The translations under genes and the position numbers were made by a program. This document shows positions 52,630-64,000 of a DNA stretch of 64,000 nucleotides, in pieces (position 1 is the first letter of the stretch; each line of letters opens with the position of its first letter). The notes beneath the pieces were generated by a model. The model had not been told where the DNA came from. It searched no databases and saw only the letters and a list, made by a program, of their open reading frames with translations. This stretch comes from Vicugna pacos (lineage: Eukaryota; Chordata; Mammalia; Artiodactyla; Camelidae), in NCBI RefSeq assembly GCF_048564905.1, contig NC_132989.1:9283257-9347256 (forward strand), written 5' to 3'.

Positions 52630-54910
52630 TAAGCAGACTCTGTACAACCCTGTGGTTATTAAAAATGTAATACGGCCATCTGCACGGGAATCTCGAATTC
52701 TCCAGGGATCTTTTTGAAGTCATGGCATTATTATCCCCATTTATTGGAGGAAGAAAGTAAAACACAGATAAAAATGACATGAGAACTAGTCACACTGCTT
52801 TATATTTGTTCTAATTCCTTTTATCAAGAGAAATCAAAGTATTATCTGTAGATTAGATAGCACTTTTGCTGAGGCAAGAAATTGTTCTTTTGAGTCCCTT
52901 TGCAATACTTGATACAGTTACAATGGAAATAAAATTTAAACAGTAAGTGCAAATGTAAAAAAAAATCAAAGTATTTCATTTTCTCTAAATCAGACTCTAA
53001 ACCTTTAACCTGGGAGGCTGCAGGGAGAGTAGATTTCAGTCATTCGTGGAGGCTCCCCTCTCCTCCCCAGGGGTCACATCCAAGTTCTGGAGGCATGAGT
53101 GGTTGCCAGAGAGTGGAGGGAAGATTCCTTTATTTTCAGTCCATCACAGCCTCCACTGAAGTGTCCATTAGCAAGCCCGAGCTGGGGGAGTGGGGTCTCT
53201 TGAAGACAAACCAAATGTCTCAGTTGCTTTTGTGCAAAGCATGTTCCCAGGAATATTTGTTTATACAGGTGAAATCTCCATGACTAGGGTCCAGCCCCAC
53301 CCCGAGCACCCCCCAGGCAGCTGCCCCCCTCTCTAAGAACAGGCCACGTCTCTTAAAGGTCTCCGCTACTCTGTGGATTACCTCCATCTCCTGCCCATCC
53401 TCTGGGCAGCTCCTCTTTTCCTCTTGCCTCCACCTTCCTGTTGCATTGGCACTGCCCTCTCTCTGCTCTTCTTACCACCCTCCAAGTTTGCCAACAAGCA
53501 CAGGATCCTGAAAGACAGAGAGGAAGGATGGTCTGAGGACAACTTCTGCTCTTAACTTGGCAACGCAAACTTTCCCCAGAAGTCTGGAAGCCCAAAGATC
53601 ACACCACATGGTCTGGGTGTCCTGGTGAGACAGATAGGAATTACAAAACACCAGCTACATCCCAGTAAACATACTGCCATATGATGGTCTCCTTTCACCC
53701 CCTTCTCAAAGGAGAGAACCAGCCAAAGGGCCGTGATTGAGTCCTGCACTTCTCTCCCATGTCCAGAATACTGGTTTCAAGCCCAGATGCTGTTCTTTTA
53801 ACAGGGATGGGCGCCTCCTGCACAGATTGCAAACACTGCCTTAGGAGGAACTGGCGATGCTTACTTAGTGAACAAAAGCTAGAAGAGTGCTGAGGGGCTG
53901 GACAAGGAAGCACCGGCCCCAGCAGCTAGAAATGACCAGAAAGCAGGGCTGTGCCCTGTAACTTCAGCGAACATTTTAGAGAGCAGGTGGACTGAGCTGA
54001 CGGCCAGTGGTTTTCCTATTAGTGGTGATAATCAGAGCCTGAAAGAGAATATGTCAGGGTATTATAAAAGGGGTACGTTAAATATAATTGGGGGGTCCCT
54101 GAACTTTAAGGCAAACTGAAGGAGACATTTTACTCTGGGATTCTGTGTTAAGACTAATCAGCTGTGCTTCAGGCCACCGTGGCTTGTGGAAAACCAAGAT
54201 GCTTATTACTACGTGACATACCAGAAAAGCTAAATGTTCATCTTCGCAGACTCTTTGGGGGGGTGTGTGTGTGTGTTCCTTCTTTCTGGGAGAGAGCTGC
54301 TATCTGCAGGAAAGTTAGACTTCCAGACATCTGTGTCTTTAGACTTCCTATGCGGACTCCCTGAAGCAGAATTCAGGGAATGCAGCCCAGCTGGCCCCCA
54401 GTAAATGCAGGGTCTTCTGGCAGAGTGATGGGCCGCTGAGCAAAAGCACAGAAGTCACAAAGGCCAAAAGAAGCTCTGGCAAGAGGGCCTCGTGGAATCC
54501 AGGGGTCCGTGAAGGGGAGAAGTGGGTGGGCATTCCTATCTGTGATCTGGGACCTCTTAGTGGACGTTCTCCGTCTCGCTGATGGAACTGTAGGCTGTCA
54601 GTGCCGAGGTGGGAACTTAGAGGACGGCCTATTTCTAAAGTCTCGATGTTACCCGCGGGGTAAGTGAGATCCGGAAAGGGCAGAGAACCTGCCTGATGAG
54701 ACCTAAGAGCAAGCTGGTGACTGCACCTGGAACAGAGCCTTCCTCCCCGGGGTGCTGGGTGAACTGGGGGCGCTGCACCTCTCTGCGGGAATTTCTTCCC
54801 AAAGCATCAGTGTCAGGCCAAGATGTAAGAAAGTTAAATTTCGAAAATTTTGTAAGACTGGGCTGCCAAGGCAGGGACTCTCCTCCTTTGTATTAGCTGC
54901 AGCAAGCATT
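52630..54910. other. Intergenic, nothing firm recognised
   Basis: A (GT)n run lies near 54263-54276 and a weak MIR-like piece near 54660. No exon aligned to a known protein. Confidence 0.4.
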
Positions 54911-54914
54911 TCTC

Positions 54915-55078
54915 ATTAGTGCTACTCAACCTTCGAGCTCCTTAAATGTGTATGTGCATATGAATTGCCTGAGGATCTTGTTAAAATGCAGATTCTGTGG
55001 GTTGGGGTGGGGCCGGGTGGTCCTGCATTTCTGACCGGCCCGCAGGGGCTTCTACAGCTTCTGCGTGGCTTACTGGTG
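54915..55078 (+). mobile_element. MER5A-type hAT fragment
   Basis: ATGAATTGCCTGAGGATCTT then GTTAAAATGCAGATTCTGTG and GGGGTGGGGCC are clear MER5A. Its right end abuts the CpG-rich block. Confidence 0.8.
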
Positions 55079-55079
55079 T

Positions 55080-56800
55080 GGGAGGTTGGGGGGGGGCTGC
55101 AACCAGAGCCCAGGCTCGGCCTTGAGTCCCGGCGAGGACCAGCTGCCCCACATCTGCCTCTTTATCACCTGCACCTGGCAGACCACCTGGGTCAGGGCGG
55201 CGGGGATCCCGCGGGAACTCGTTATCGGGAGAACGAGGCGGGGCCTTCCTTTCAGTTGGCTTCCCTTCCTGCAGGGAGCTGCCATGTTGGTGCAAGTTCT
55301 GAAGAAGCTCCAGGTAAGGCACCGTTGCTTTTGGCTCCTCCTGCGGTTTAACTCTACAGTCTCTCGGACGCTGTGGCTTAGTGATGTTGGTTGCGTGGAA
55401 TCAGGGCAAAATCTCGGATGGAGGCTTTGGGGGCGTCCTCGCTGCTCTGTACAAGCCAACTGAGTGTGTCGGACCGGCACACTATTAATACCCGCCCTTC
55501 CCCATCTCTGCCCACCTTCCACCCTACCAAGAAAACCTAGTTGAAGCTTACAGACATTTGTTCTGAGAATTTCATTATCATCCCGCCATTCATAATTCAC
55601 CACTTAACCTCTGTGGATGGCGGGAAGTGCGATTTTGAACATTCTCACTGGAATAAAATCACAGGGTTAATCAGCTCTGCTCTTTGTGGGTAATTGGAAA
55701 AATGGTCTCCCGGTAACAAGCCATTAGCAGAAAACTTTTTTTTTTTTTAACCAATTTCCATAGAAGAGAAGTCAAGTAGTGACTGGAATAATTTCGTTAC
55801 GAGTTTGGTTTCCCCTGATTGTGCACAACTGGGGCAAACCTGCGGGCACTGCTGAGGTTGACCGCTTAGGATGTAGAAACAGCGTTCAGCCAGAGCTATC
55901 TGAGCTACACGCAAGCGTCCGGGCCCCTCTCCTGGCTGAAAGAGTGGACTCTGTTGCGCGTTTTTCTTCTTTGCTGACCTGAGAGGATTGTGGTGCGCCC
56001 AATACCAGCGTGCACAGATCAGTGTTGAACGGTGCTCGGCTGAGAAGCCATCATTTTTATTGATTTATTTTGAGGAAAGGTGGGTTTGTCTGGAGAGAGA
56101 GGTGCACTGCATGGAGTGTTGGCCGTTTCCGAAGGCGGAAGGCCACGAGGTGTGGGGGATGGGCGCACAGGTGGAGGCAGCAGTAGACACGCACGCCATA
56201 GGCTGAGCGCGGGCCGTCTCCCGAGAGGCGGGAGCGGGAAAGGCCGAGAAGCCCTGATTTAATAACGCACCGCAAATTGGTAGGCGTTTAGGAAGTTTCC
56301 CAGTATCTTTAACGCGCAGTTTTAAGGGGCGGAGTGGGAGAAGTGGAAGGAAGCTCGTGCTTCCCCGAAGCTAGATGAACCTGATCAGGCTCCAACTTTG
56401 GGGTGTCCTTGAGTCTTCTAGAACCTTCTACGGAGAGGAGCTGTTTCTCCCAAACTGGGGGCTGTGAAGACAGAGGGGAACCAAGAAGGCTCTTGTGGGG
56501 GCAGAGGAATGAACCACCAGCTCTGAAGTTCTGGGAGGTGGGCTGACGGGGCGCTCTCGTGGGGTTGAGGGCCGCCGCCCTTGCTTGGCTGGCGGCGTTC
56601 GTGAGCAGGCAGCGCCTTCTCCTCGGGAGAGGCCGGAGGGGATCGGAGTCCCCTAGCAACTGGCTGGCACTGCAGCCAAGCAACCCAAGTACGACGGGAA
56701 AGAGTTTGCTGAGGGAGGGAGGCTGGGAATACATAAAGCCGTTTCCAGGCTTGGACCACTGAGCAGGGCTGCTCCAAAGCGCCATGTGCCTTGTGGTTTT
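55080..56800. promoter_or_regulatory. CpG-rich block, possible promoter of an unknown transcript
   Basis: CpG is far denser than in surrounding DNA (about ten in 55115-55245 by eye, dozens in 56100-56700). At 55275-55313 a strong acceptor (TTCCCTTCCTGCAG) and donor (CAG/GTAAGG) bracket a 39-base exon-like unit with ATG at 55284. 56045-56330 is an LTR relative. Two minus-strand frames over 150 codons (55070-55603, 56309-56785) match nothing I know and are expected in GC-rich DNA. Confidence 0.45.
56045..56330 (-). mobile_element. Diverged LTR fossil related to the 44.4-kb LTR
   Basis: AGAGAGAGGTGCACTGCATG, CACGAGGTGTGGGGGATGGG and TGAGCGCGGGCCGTCTCC parallel AGATGCACACTGCAT, AGAGGTGTGGGAACTGGG and CAGAGTGCGGGCCATCTCC of the other copy. 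Same orientation. Borders uncertain; it looks GC-richer than its relative. Confidence 0.6.
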
Positions 56801-56929
56801 TTTTTTTTTTTTTTGCAGGAGGTTACATAATGTTTAGTTTTGCAGATGAATGTGCTCTGTTTCTATACCTTATATAGAGTTAAAGGGGTCTGGAGCCTGG
56901 TGGGAATTCAGTGACTTTTAGCTGATTCT

Positions 56930-57430
56930 CGGGTTCTGTGTTTCTGATACAAGTTCACCCTCGTGTCCTGCTGCTGCTGCTGCAAACAGCTCTGTTCCAA
57001 ATGCCGTTCTTGGAAGCCAGCGTGTTCCAAACAGCATCTTCTCCTCTTGCTTCTGCTTCCAGGGCTTCTTTGTATCCATCATCTCACAAACCTACTGCCT
57101 GGGCCGCTTCAGGCCCTCATTATCCTCTGTGTATCACCTGAGCCTCCCAACTGGTTTCTCTGCCTATGGTGTTCCCCGCCCCACCGCAACTGATTCATCA
57201 AAGGCCAGTGCTTCAAGGGAACTGTTTAAACCACAACTCCAGTGAAGACCCTCACTTTCTTCAAAACCTTTGATGGCTCACGTTGCCCAGGGATACCATC
57301 GCCATGTCTTAGCTGGACATCTCATGGGTTCTGTGGGCTGTACATCCACCCTCCCCTCCCCTCCCCTTCCCGTGCACCTTTTACCATTTCCCACCAGTCT
57401 GTCACTCTGCCCACATGGTCAGAATAGAGG
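56930..57430 (+). repeat. LINE-2 fragment
   Basis: CAGGCCCTCATTATCCTCTG, CCTCCCAACTGGTTTCTCTG and AAAACCTTTGATGGCTCACG are forward L2 ORF2 phrases. Confidence 0.75.
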
Positions 57431-57439
57431 CCAGAATCC

Positions 57440-60400
57440 AGGTCCTCGTCACTGCTTTTCTAGTTTCTCTCACTGCTTTTCATCCTACGAGACAGATAAT
57501 TTCCAAAACAAGCTCTACATCTTTAATAAGTCAGAATACAGGAGGATGGGCATTTCTTTAGTTAATTGCATTTCATGTATCATTAAAATTTTCTTCTTCC
57601 CTTGACCCACCCTCAAACCACAAATCTGTCTTCTGGATTTTGTGGTTAACGATCTTTCCAAATGTTCATTTCTACTCTCGGAGCATTTGCTAAGATAACT
57701 AAGAGGAAATGTTATTATAACAACTTTCTAAACCTCACTGATCACCAGAGAAGACTCTATGTGGAGAAAACTTTGAAGTGATTAGGGTAACAGTGGCCTG
57801 ACCACCTTGACATTTCCTTTTTAGATCAGTTATGTGGGATGGTCATATTTTCTTGCAGTGTACCTCCCTCTCTGAACCAAGAAGATCCACCTTTAAGGCA
57901 TGGTGAATAGGGGCCTTGGAAATCCTGAATTCCTGTAGCCTTGTGTGGAAGAGAGAAAGGAGAGAGAGAATTGTTGAGCTAACACTTTAAAACAAAAAGA
58001 CAGGCCTAACATTCATGCCTCTTTGAGACTTTAAAGGTCAATTAATGCAAAAAAAAAAAAAAAGCAAACCCACAAAAAACAAACAGGTGCTCACATACAT
58101 GCCATCCATCCAAGAAACGCCCTTTCAGGGACACTTTTTCTTATTTGTTGCATTTTTGCAGTTTTGTCAAAGCAAACCAGAGCTGGACAATTGTCGTTGG
58201 TATTTAGAGTCAAGGGGCCAGGTAGGGGCCAGTGGATGGGAAATTACTAATCGGAAACATCAGGGGTGAAGGGAGGTCTCTGGCTCAGCCAATTTCACAG
58301 GATTCTTGCTGAAGGCAGGCCAGAGTGATCAGTTAACAGCTGGGGGCTGGAAGAGGATGAACAATTTGATCAGATATGAGTTATCCTCAGAGGACAGAGG
58401 ATTCCCAGTGAAATAGCTAGGCTCTTGCTCTTTAGAACAAGGTCCAAGGATGAGGCCTAGTTGACAGCGTCTTAGAGGACCTTGAGTAAATGTTGGTTAA
58501 GGAGAGAGTCTTTGTCAGTTTCTCGCCTTTTTTGCCCACAGTGTTTCTGATGACTTTTCTTCCAAAATGTCGTCTTCTCTGCCCTTGATTTTCCTTAAAC
58601 AGTGGACCTACTTGCATATATTTGTATTTTATGTATGTCTATTTTATATTTATATATATGGAAAAGCTTGGTGTCCTAAGGCTTTGCCGGGGTCTTAAAG
58701 GGAATACAAAAAGGATTTTCTCTTGCTTGAGATTTTCATTATTTGGGGTCGGAGGACTTGAGATCTTTATTATTAGTCAAAGGATTTTGGAGCTGAACTG
58801 ATTGAAGTTGATTCACTTACACTTTGAAAACACTTGTCTGCACACTCTGGCAAGCCTTGCAAAATACGGTCTTCCACTCCTTTACCATCCGCAGTTTGCA
58901 GCCAGACAACAGCCTTCTCCCCGGTCATTTTGCCTCTTGAGGATGGAGGCCGGGCCTTGGGAAGAGGAGAATGAAACAGTGGCGTGGACTGAGCGGTGAC
59001 CCCATGTTGAAGCAAACCAAAGCGATACCAGGAGCTTATTTCCAAATCCCTCGCCGTGTGCGGCTCTCCATCCTCAGAGGGGAAATAATTGAGCTGAAGA
59101 TCTGTCGCATTGATTTTTGTCTGATGCAGTTATTTTGATTTGCTTTCCAAGTTGTTTTTTCCACAACCGGAAAGTTTTTACTTGGCCAGCGTGCTTCATG
59201 AGAAAGAACTGGAGGCGAGTTAGAGGGTGTGGGGAAAGGGAGTCACGCTTTTCTCTCCTGTGTAATGTTCCCAACTGTGACACCAGATTTATAACTCAGT
59301 CACTTCTAGGCACTTCTCTTGGGGTTTTACTTTTTCTCATGGGGATAACTGATATTTATATGCAAAGTAGTTTAAAATAGTTATGACTAGCTTTAAGGCA
59401 TGCCAGATAATTGCATTTTTTTTTTTTAGGGTTTCTCTTTTTTTTTTTTCCCTTTTTCTGTCACCAACGGTGGTTTTTGTCCTCTCCTTGCTGACAGCAA
59501 ATTTTTGTATGCCTCTTCCTTGTTTGCGACAGGTATTTGTTGAAGAATGGATTTGGAGAAACACTTTGAGTAGCTCTCAGCTTTACAAAACGAGGGCACG
59601 TTGAGAGGACATCCTTGTGCTCAGTCGCCAGCATTTTTACAGGACGTGGGCTAGTTTCTCTGGTTCCCCAGGAAGATTATTGTCAAAAATAGAACAGGGA
59701 CTTTTCATAGCTCAAAACTGATCCTCTTTTGTTGAGGGGTGAGGGCAAAATTTTAATTTTAAGTGACCTATGTAATATGAAGGAAAATTAAAAAAAAATT
59801 TATCCCCAGGCAGCAAAACTACAATGGGATATTTTAGAGAAATTAAATGATACTGACCCCCTAATGAGTTCCTAATAGCACTATAACATATGAAAAAGGA
59901 AATCCTGCCATTACTACATGTTTCTTTAGAGTGTGCACATATGTGTTTTTTTTCATTTTGTCCTGATGGTTATTAACTATAAATTGGCACCCCCATGCAA
60001 TTTTACATACTGCTCTAAGTGCTTTTGGCTAAAAAGTATTTGAACTTTGGGGCCTTAGCTTTGTTCTCTTGACATTTCGGTAAACTTTTGAATAAATTGT
60101 TTTTTTTGTCTTCAAAATTCTTGTACAAGAAAAAAAGACTCTGGATTAAGAGAGAATATTGCTATTAAAATGCACTGGAGACCTGTTGTTCCACCAAACC
60201 TCTGAGAAAGTGACTGGGTGACACTCCATCATTGATCATGTGTGCTTGCCTGAAGCATGGCTCAAAGAGAGCAGATGCACTAAAAGAGGCTCATGGCTTG
60301 CTCCGAAAATACCAGAACACGGAGTCCTGAAGGCTCTGTCCTTTCTCACCTTCATACAATATTGATGGATCAGGTATGCACGAGGGTAAGGAGGAGTCGG

Positions 60401-62330
60401 AGACACATGAGATGCAGGCAGAGTTTTCTATCCTGGTTGCCAGGGACCCTAGGCAGGACAGCGGAATGCAAATGCTACTAACTTTAATTAATGGAGTGCA
60501 TTTCTTTTCCTTTCTGTTTATTTGCCCCTGTCAAGCCTAGTAACGGGATGTGATTGGGGAGCTGTAAGAGGCAAGGGAAGAGCAGATTGCAACGTAGTAA
60601 ATTATTACTGCTGGCTATTTAGACCTGGCCCTGTAGTGTAGGTCACCTAATAGGAGCCACTCACAGGAAAACATGAACATTGACTGAATACTGCTCCCAA
60701 TGTCAGAAATGCTAGGATTTTATGGACCCTAGCTTCTGGAATTGCTGAACATCTTTGATCTCTGCCTTCTGGGTACACTCCCACCAGCTCATCCCTCTTC
60801 TCCCTTGAGAGCCAATGAGGAAGAATTAGAATGCTGCTTTTGGATTCTGATAGGCTATTCCTTGTCCACTAACTAATGCAAGTATGATGAGCTACTTGTG
60901 GTAATGAAGACCTTCCTGAATACGAAAAACCTTGTTGAACTATGTTGTAAGAAGTGCAATCAAAGTATAATTGGGGGGTAATGGTTGGTACTGGTTTTAA
61001 TATTAATAACTTGGTTCTAAGTTGTAAAGCTGCATCCACTGTGGAATTGAAACCCACAGTTATCAGAGATGAGTTAAGGTAGCATGAAGAAGGCTAGGGT
61101 TGGATGATCAAAATATGTGGCTTCGGATCCATTCCTTAGCCCTATCTTGCCATCTCGGGAAATCATGTCCTGAGTCTCAATCTGTTTGTAAAATGAGAGT
61201 TTGAGAGAGGTAGTACTGGCCCCACTCTGGTTATTAGAAATGCACAGAAGTGTTTTTTTTGCTGGTTTGGTTTTTGACCATCAGTGATAATGGGGGACTG
61301 CACTGCTGGCATTTGGCTAGGATGGTGAGTGTCTTGCAATGCAGGGAATGTGGATGCACAAAGAAAAATCTCATTTAGAATGCTAATAGTGCCCCAGCTG
61401 GGAAACAACGGTGATGATACTGACCTGGATCGGAGCCGGAATAGTCCATGAATAACAGAGCTCGTGAGAAATCGGCCTAAGGGTCGGAAGCGAGAAACCA
61501 TAGTCAGAGAACTTCTTGATCTGATTTGATTTTTTAAAAATAAGGTGATTATATAAGAAATGAGAAAATAACATTTTCCAGCCAGCTTTAGAATCCCTCA
61601 TCAGTTATGCTGGCCTCTAAGACATTTGTAAATCTCCCTTTCATACTTTGTTGTAATGTTTTTCAAGAAGCACTTGAGCTATTTCATGAGACACACGGAG
61701 CCACGGTAAAAGCAAAGTACTCTCACTCCCCTCAGCCCGCCCCTGCCGGCTGCGTGGAGGCTGCCCACGTCGGGCCGAACGAGGAGTCCATTGTAAATAG
61801 CACGCTCCTGCGTCTGCATGTGGCTCAGAGATTAAATTTTTCAGGACAAGATCAAATAATGCTCTGTGAGAACAGTCACCTTGGTCCCAAAGCAACGAGT
61901 TAAATAAATATGCTCATTTTTTCCTGGAGGAATTGGACAGACCTAAGTTCAGGAATCAGAGAACGGGGAAGGTTGTTCAGAAAGGTCAGCGTCCTCATGT
62001 TAAGGGGGGGAATGTTAGGGTATGAAGGACTTGTCTGAAATCACACGACAAGTGAATGCGCCAAGGCGGCTCCACAGGTAGCAGAAGGAGAATATCTAGG
62101 TGTTGACTAACCTTCCCTGGGTTCCTTCTTAGCAAGGTCTGATTGCAGGTGAAGCCCTAACAGCCAAGATCGGAGCGTCAAGGGCCTGGGTGCCCACCAA
62201 CCCACCCGCCCCTCGCGCACCAGCGAGCTGAATTTCCCTGGGACCAGGCTGAGGGTTGTGGAGATACTAAATGGCCCTGACTTGGTCCTCTTTTGGTGGA
62301 GATCATTGCTCAGTGGATGAAGCTTATTAC
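57440..62330. other. Long intergenic stretch with few recognised repeats
   Basis: Homopolymer runs (A at 58049, T at 59418 and 59440), weak MIR-like bits near 61150 and 62010-62090. 61600-61900 looks unique and may be conserved. No exon was recognised. Confidence 0.4.
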
Positions 62331-62334
62331 TTTA

Positions 62335-62720
62335 GTCTGAATTCTTGTAAATGGCAGAAACTCAATCAGCTTAAATAGCCAGGATTTATTGGCTGTGTGA
62401 TTAGGATGGGAAGCCTTGTGAGCTGCAGGGTTCAGGGGACACCATCAGGACCCCAGCTCTCCACGTGCTTCTTTCTCCTGGGCCTCTCCCCTCACTGAAG
62501 GTGGGCTGTGTGTGTGTCTCCGTGAGCCACATTTGTCAGGAGGTTGGCTGTCCTAGACTTAGAGCCTTCTTAGTACCATTGCAGCCAAGTCTGGAGATAA
62601 TAATTCTTACTCATTTCAGCAGAAGCCCTTGAGGAAAAGGTTCTGTTAGTGCCACGTTCTATCCCTGGACCAACTGTGGTGGCCTTGGACCTAGGGCTCT
62701 CCCACTGGGTGAGAGGCTTG
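62335..62720 (-). repeat. LTR-like fossil, probably MaLR/ERVL type
   Basis: AATGGCAGAAACTCAATCAG, CTTAAATAGCCAGGATTTAT and downstream sequence match the family at 2590 (same strand) and 51090 (opposite). Old; tentative family. Confidence 0.45.
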
Positions 62721-63169
62721 GTTGGTACCTCAGAGGGTAGGGGACAAGGTGGGATGTTTTGCGTTTTTCATAACCGTGGGGAAAAATGTACTGGTCAGCC
62801 AAAACCATAGATATTCATAGGTACGTCAAAGCCATAGTATTGAACATAGGGGATACTCATGGCTGGAGTTTAAAAATGTAGCATACGGTGTGAGGAAATG
62901 AGGGGAAACGGTATGGCGGGGGTAAGGACTTGAACCAAACTTGAATGTTTAGAAGGGAATGGATGAGGCATTTCAAGAGCTTTTGTAAGGGTCAGTGAAG
63001 GGATGGAACTGATGCATCTGAGAGTTACCACTTGGCCTCATGGCATTCATATCCTGGCTCCTGTCTTTCTTCTAAGCACACAGTAGATGTTCAGGAATTC
63101 TTGTTGGTTGAATGCTGACTAGCTACCGCCATTCAGTATTGTGGCTACTGCTGCAGGCTTCCAGTGCTG

Positions 63170-63385
63170 GGGCTGGTACATTATTCCTGTAAAGGGCCAG
63201 ATAGTGAATATTTTTTGGATTCGTGGGCCATCCAGTATTTGTTTGAACCACTGAACTCTGCTGTTGCAGTGGGACAGCAGCCACAGATGACAGTAAATAA
63301 ACACAACGCTCATGCAGTGTTGCAGTAAAACTTTATTTACCCAACCAGGTGGTGCAGTGGGTTTGGCTTGCCATTAGCTGATCCT
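63170..63385 (-). mobile_element. Non-autonomous DNA transposon (MER type)
   Basis: TTCCTGTAAAGGGCCAGATA, TTCGTGGGCCATCCAGTATT, GTAAAACTTTATTTACCCAA and GGGTTTGGCTTGCCATTAGC run in the order of the element also seen at 26300. More complete than that copy. Confidence 0.75.
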
Positions 63386-63429
63386 GGTTCTTACTCATCT
63401 CTCTGCTTGCAGTATTAGCAACGTTCAAG

Positions 63430-64000
63430 CCAAGTCTTCACGCAGCAGCCAGAGCGCTCTTTTTCAACATTGAGAGCATGGTAGTCCCTTGCAACTAAGA
63501 TGTGTAGTGGCTGCCACGTTTGTTCTGGCTAAAAGGCCAACTCCTTCCCGTGCGTCCAAAGCCATGCTGGTCTGGACCCTGACTGTTTCTTGAACCTCAT
63601 CTCAGGTCCTTTCCTTCCTCAGCGATGTGTACCAGCCAGTCTGGCCACGCTCTGCCCTCAGACTCACACAGCCCTGTCCGGCTTCAGGGCAAGTACGTAT
63701 CCAGTGGCCTCACCATTGGTTATTCTTCCCTTCTTCCTTTGGCTTCAGTTCAGCTAAACAGAAATTCCTTTTAGAAGCCCTCTGTGATCACCCTGTCTAA
63801 ACTGGGCAAGGGTCCCTGGTCTATTTCAGTGCTATTCCCTTTTATTTTTTTCAGAGCACTTAACACATGTGTAATTGTGCACTCCTCAGTTTATTTCTTG
63901 TCCATTGCTTCCATTGGATTGGAAGCTCAGGGAAGGTAGGGACCATATCTATTCTGTTCACCGTTATGTCCTTAAGACCTGGAAAAGTACTAGGTATCCA
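63430..64000 (+). repeat. LINE-2 3' part, runs off the window
   Basis: AAAGCCATGCTGGTCTGGAC, GGATTGGAAGCTCAGGGAAG, GTAGGGACCATATCTATTCT and CTTAAGACCTGGAAAAGTAC are the forward L2 3' end. Confidence 0.8.

Noticed and set aside
56309-56785. 158-codon minus frame in the CpG-rich block
   Set aside because: GC-rich DNA yields long frames by chance; no motif, no splice support, Pro/Ser/Arg-biased product.
37080-64000. PPP1R2-type retrocopy or SGCD 3' exon expected from human order
   Set aside because: I searched by eye for the PPP1R2 start (KGILKNK-like) and for a sarcoglycan end and saw neither; they may lie beyond the window.

Overview
This window is mammalian nuclear DNA. It has no operons, phage genes or CRISPR; it holds one multi-exon host gene with GT-AG introns in a background of L1, L2, MIR, hAT/MER5 and LTR repeats. 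Three short tRNA-derived SINEs resembling the camelid vic-1 type, together with L1 tails of an artiodactyl type and no ruminant BovB or Bov-tA repeats noticed, point to a camelid (camel, llama or alpaca). This species call is by eye and is an inference.

The only gene I can support is TIMD4 (TIM-4), the phosphatidylserine receptor of macrophages and other antigen-presenting cells. It runs left to right from an ATG at 6672 to a TGA at 36937 in nine coding exons with consistent phases, giving 353 residues (human TIM-4 is 378). Exon 1 encodes the signal peptide; exon 2 the IgV domain with six cysteines, an RGD and the WFND ligand-binding loop; exons 3-6 the Thr/Ser/Pro-rich mucin stalk; exon 7 the membrane helix; exons 8-9 the cytoplasmic tail. 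Intron 5 spans about 16.6 kb and is filled with old repeats.

Layout: 1-6.3 kb is intergenic (unrecognised sequence, MIRs, two old L1 blocks, an LTR-like fossil). 6.3-6.67 kb is the likely promoter. 6.67-37 kb is TIMD4. 37-64 kb is gene-poor downstream DNA which, from human synteny, should lie between TIMD4 and SGCD. It contains nested L1s, solo LTR fossils at about 38.4 and 44.4 kb with a diverged relative of the second near 56.1 kb, a SINE with a perfect 16-base target duplication, and a CpG-rich block at 55.1-56.8 kb that no repeat explains and that holds an exon-like segment.

I found no previously undescribed molecular system. The observations most worth checking are lineage-specific features of this TIM-4 (no N-glycosylation sequon, no cytoplasmic tyrosine, shortened stalk and tail), the CpG-rich block, and several clear insertion histories (41-bp L1 inside an older L1, SINE/L1 composite, hAT element with 8-bp duplications). 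Repeat borders are read by eye and are approximate unless target duplications fix them.
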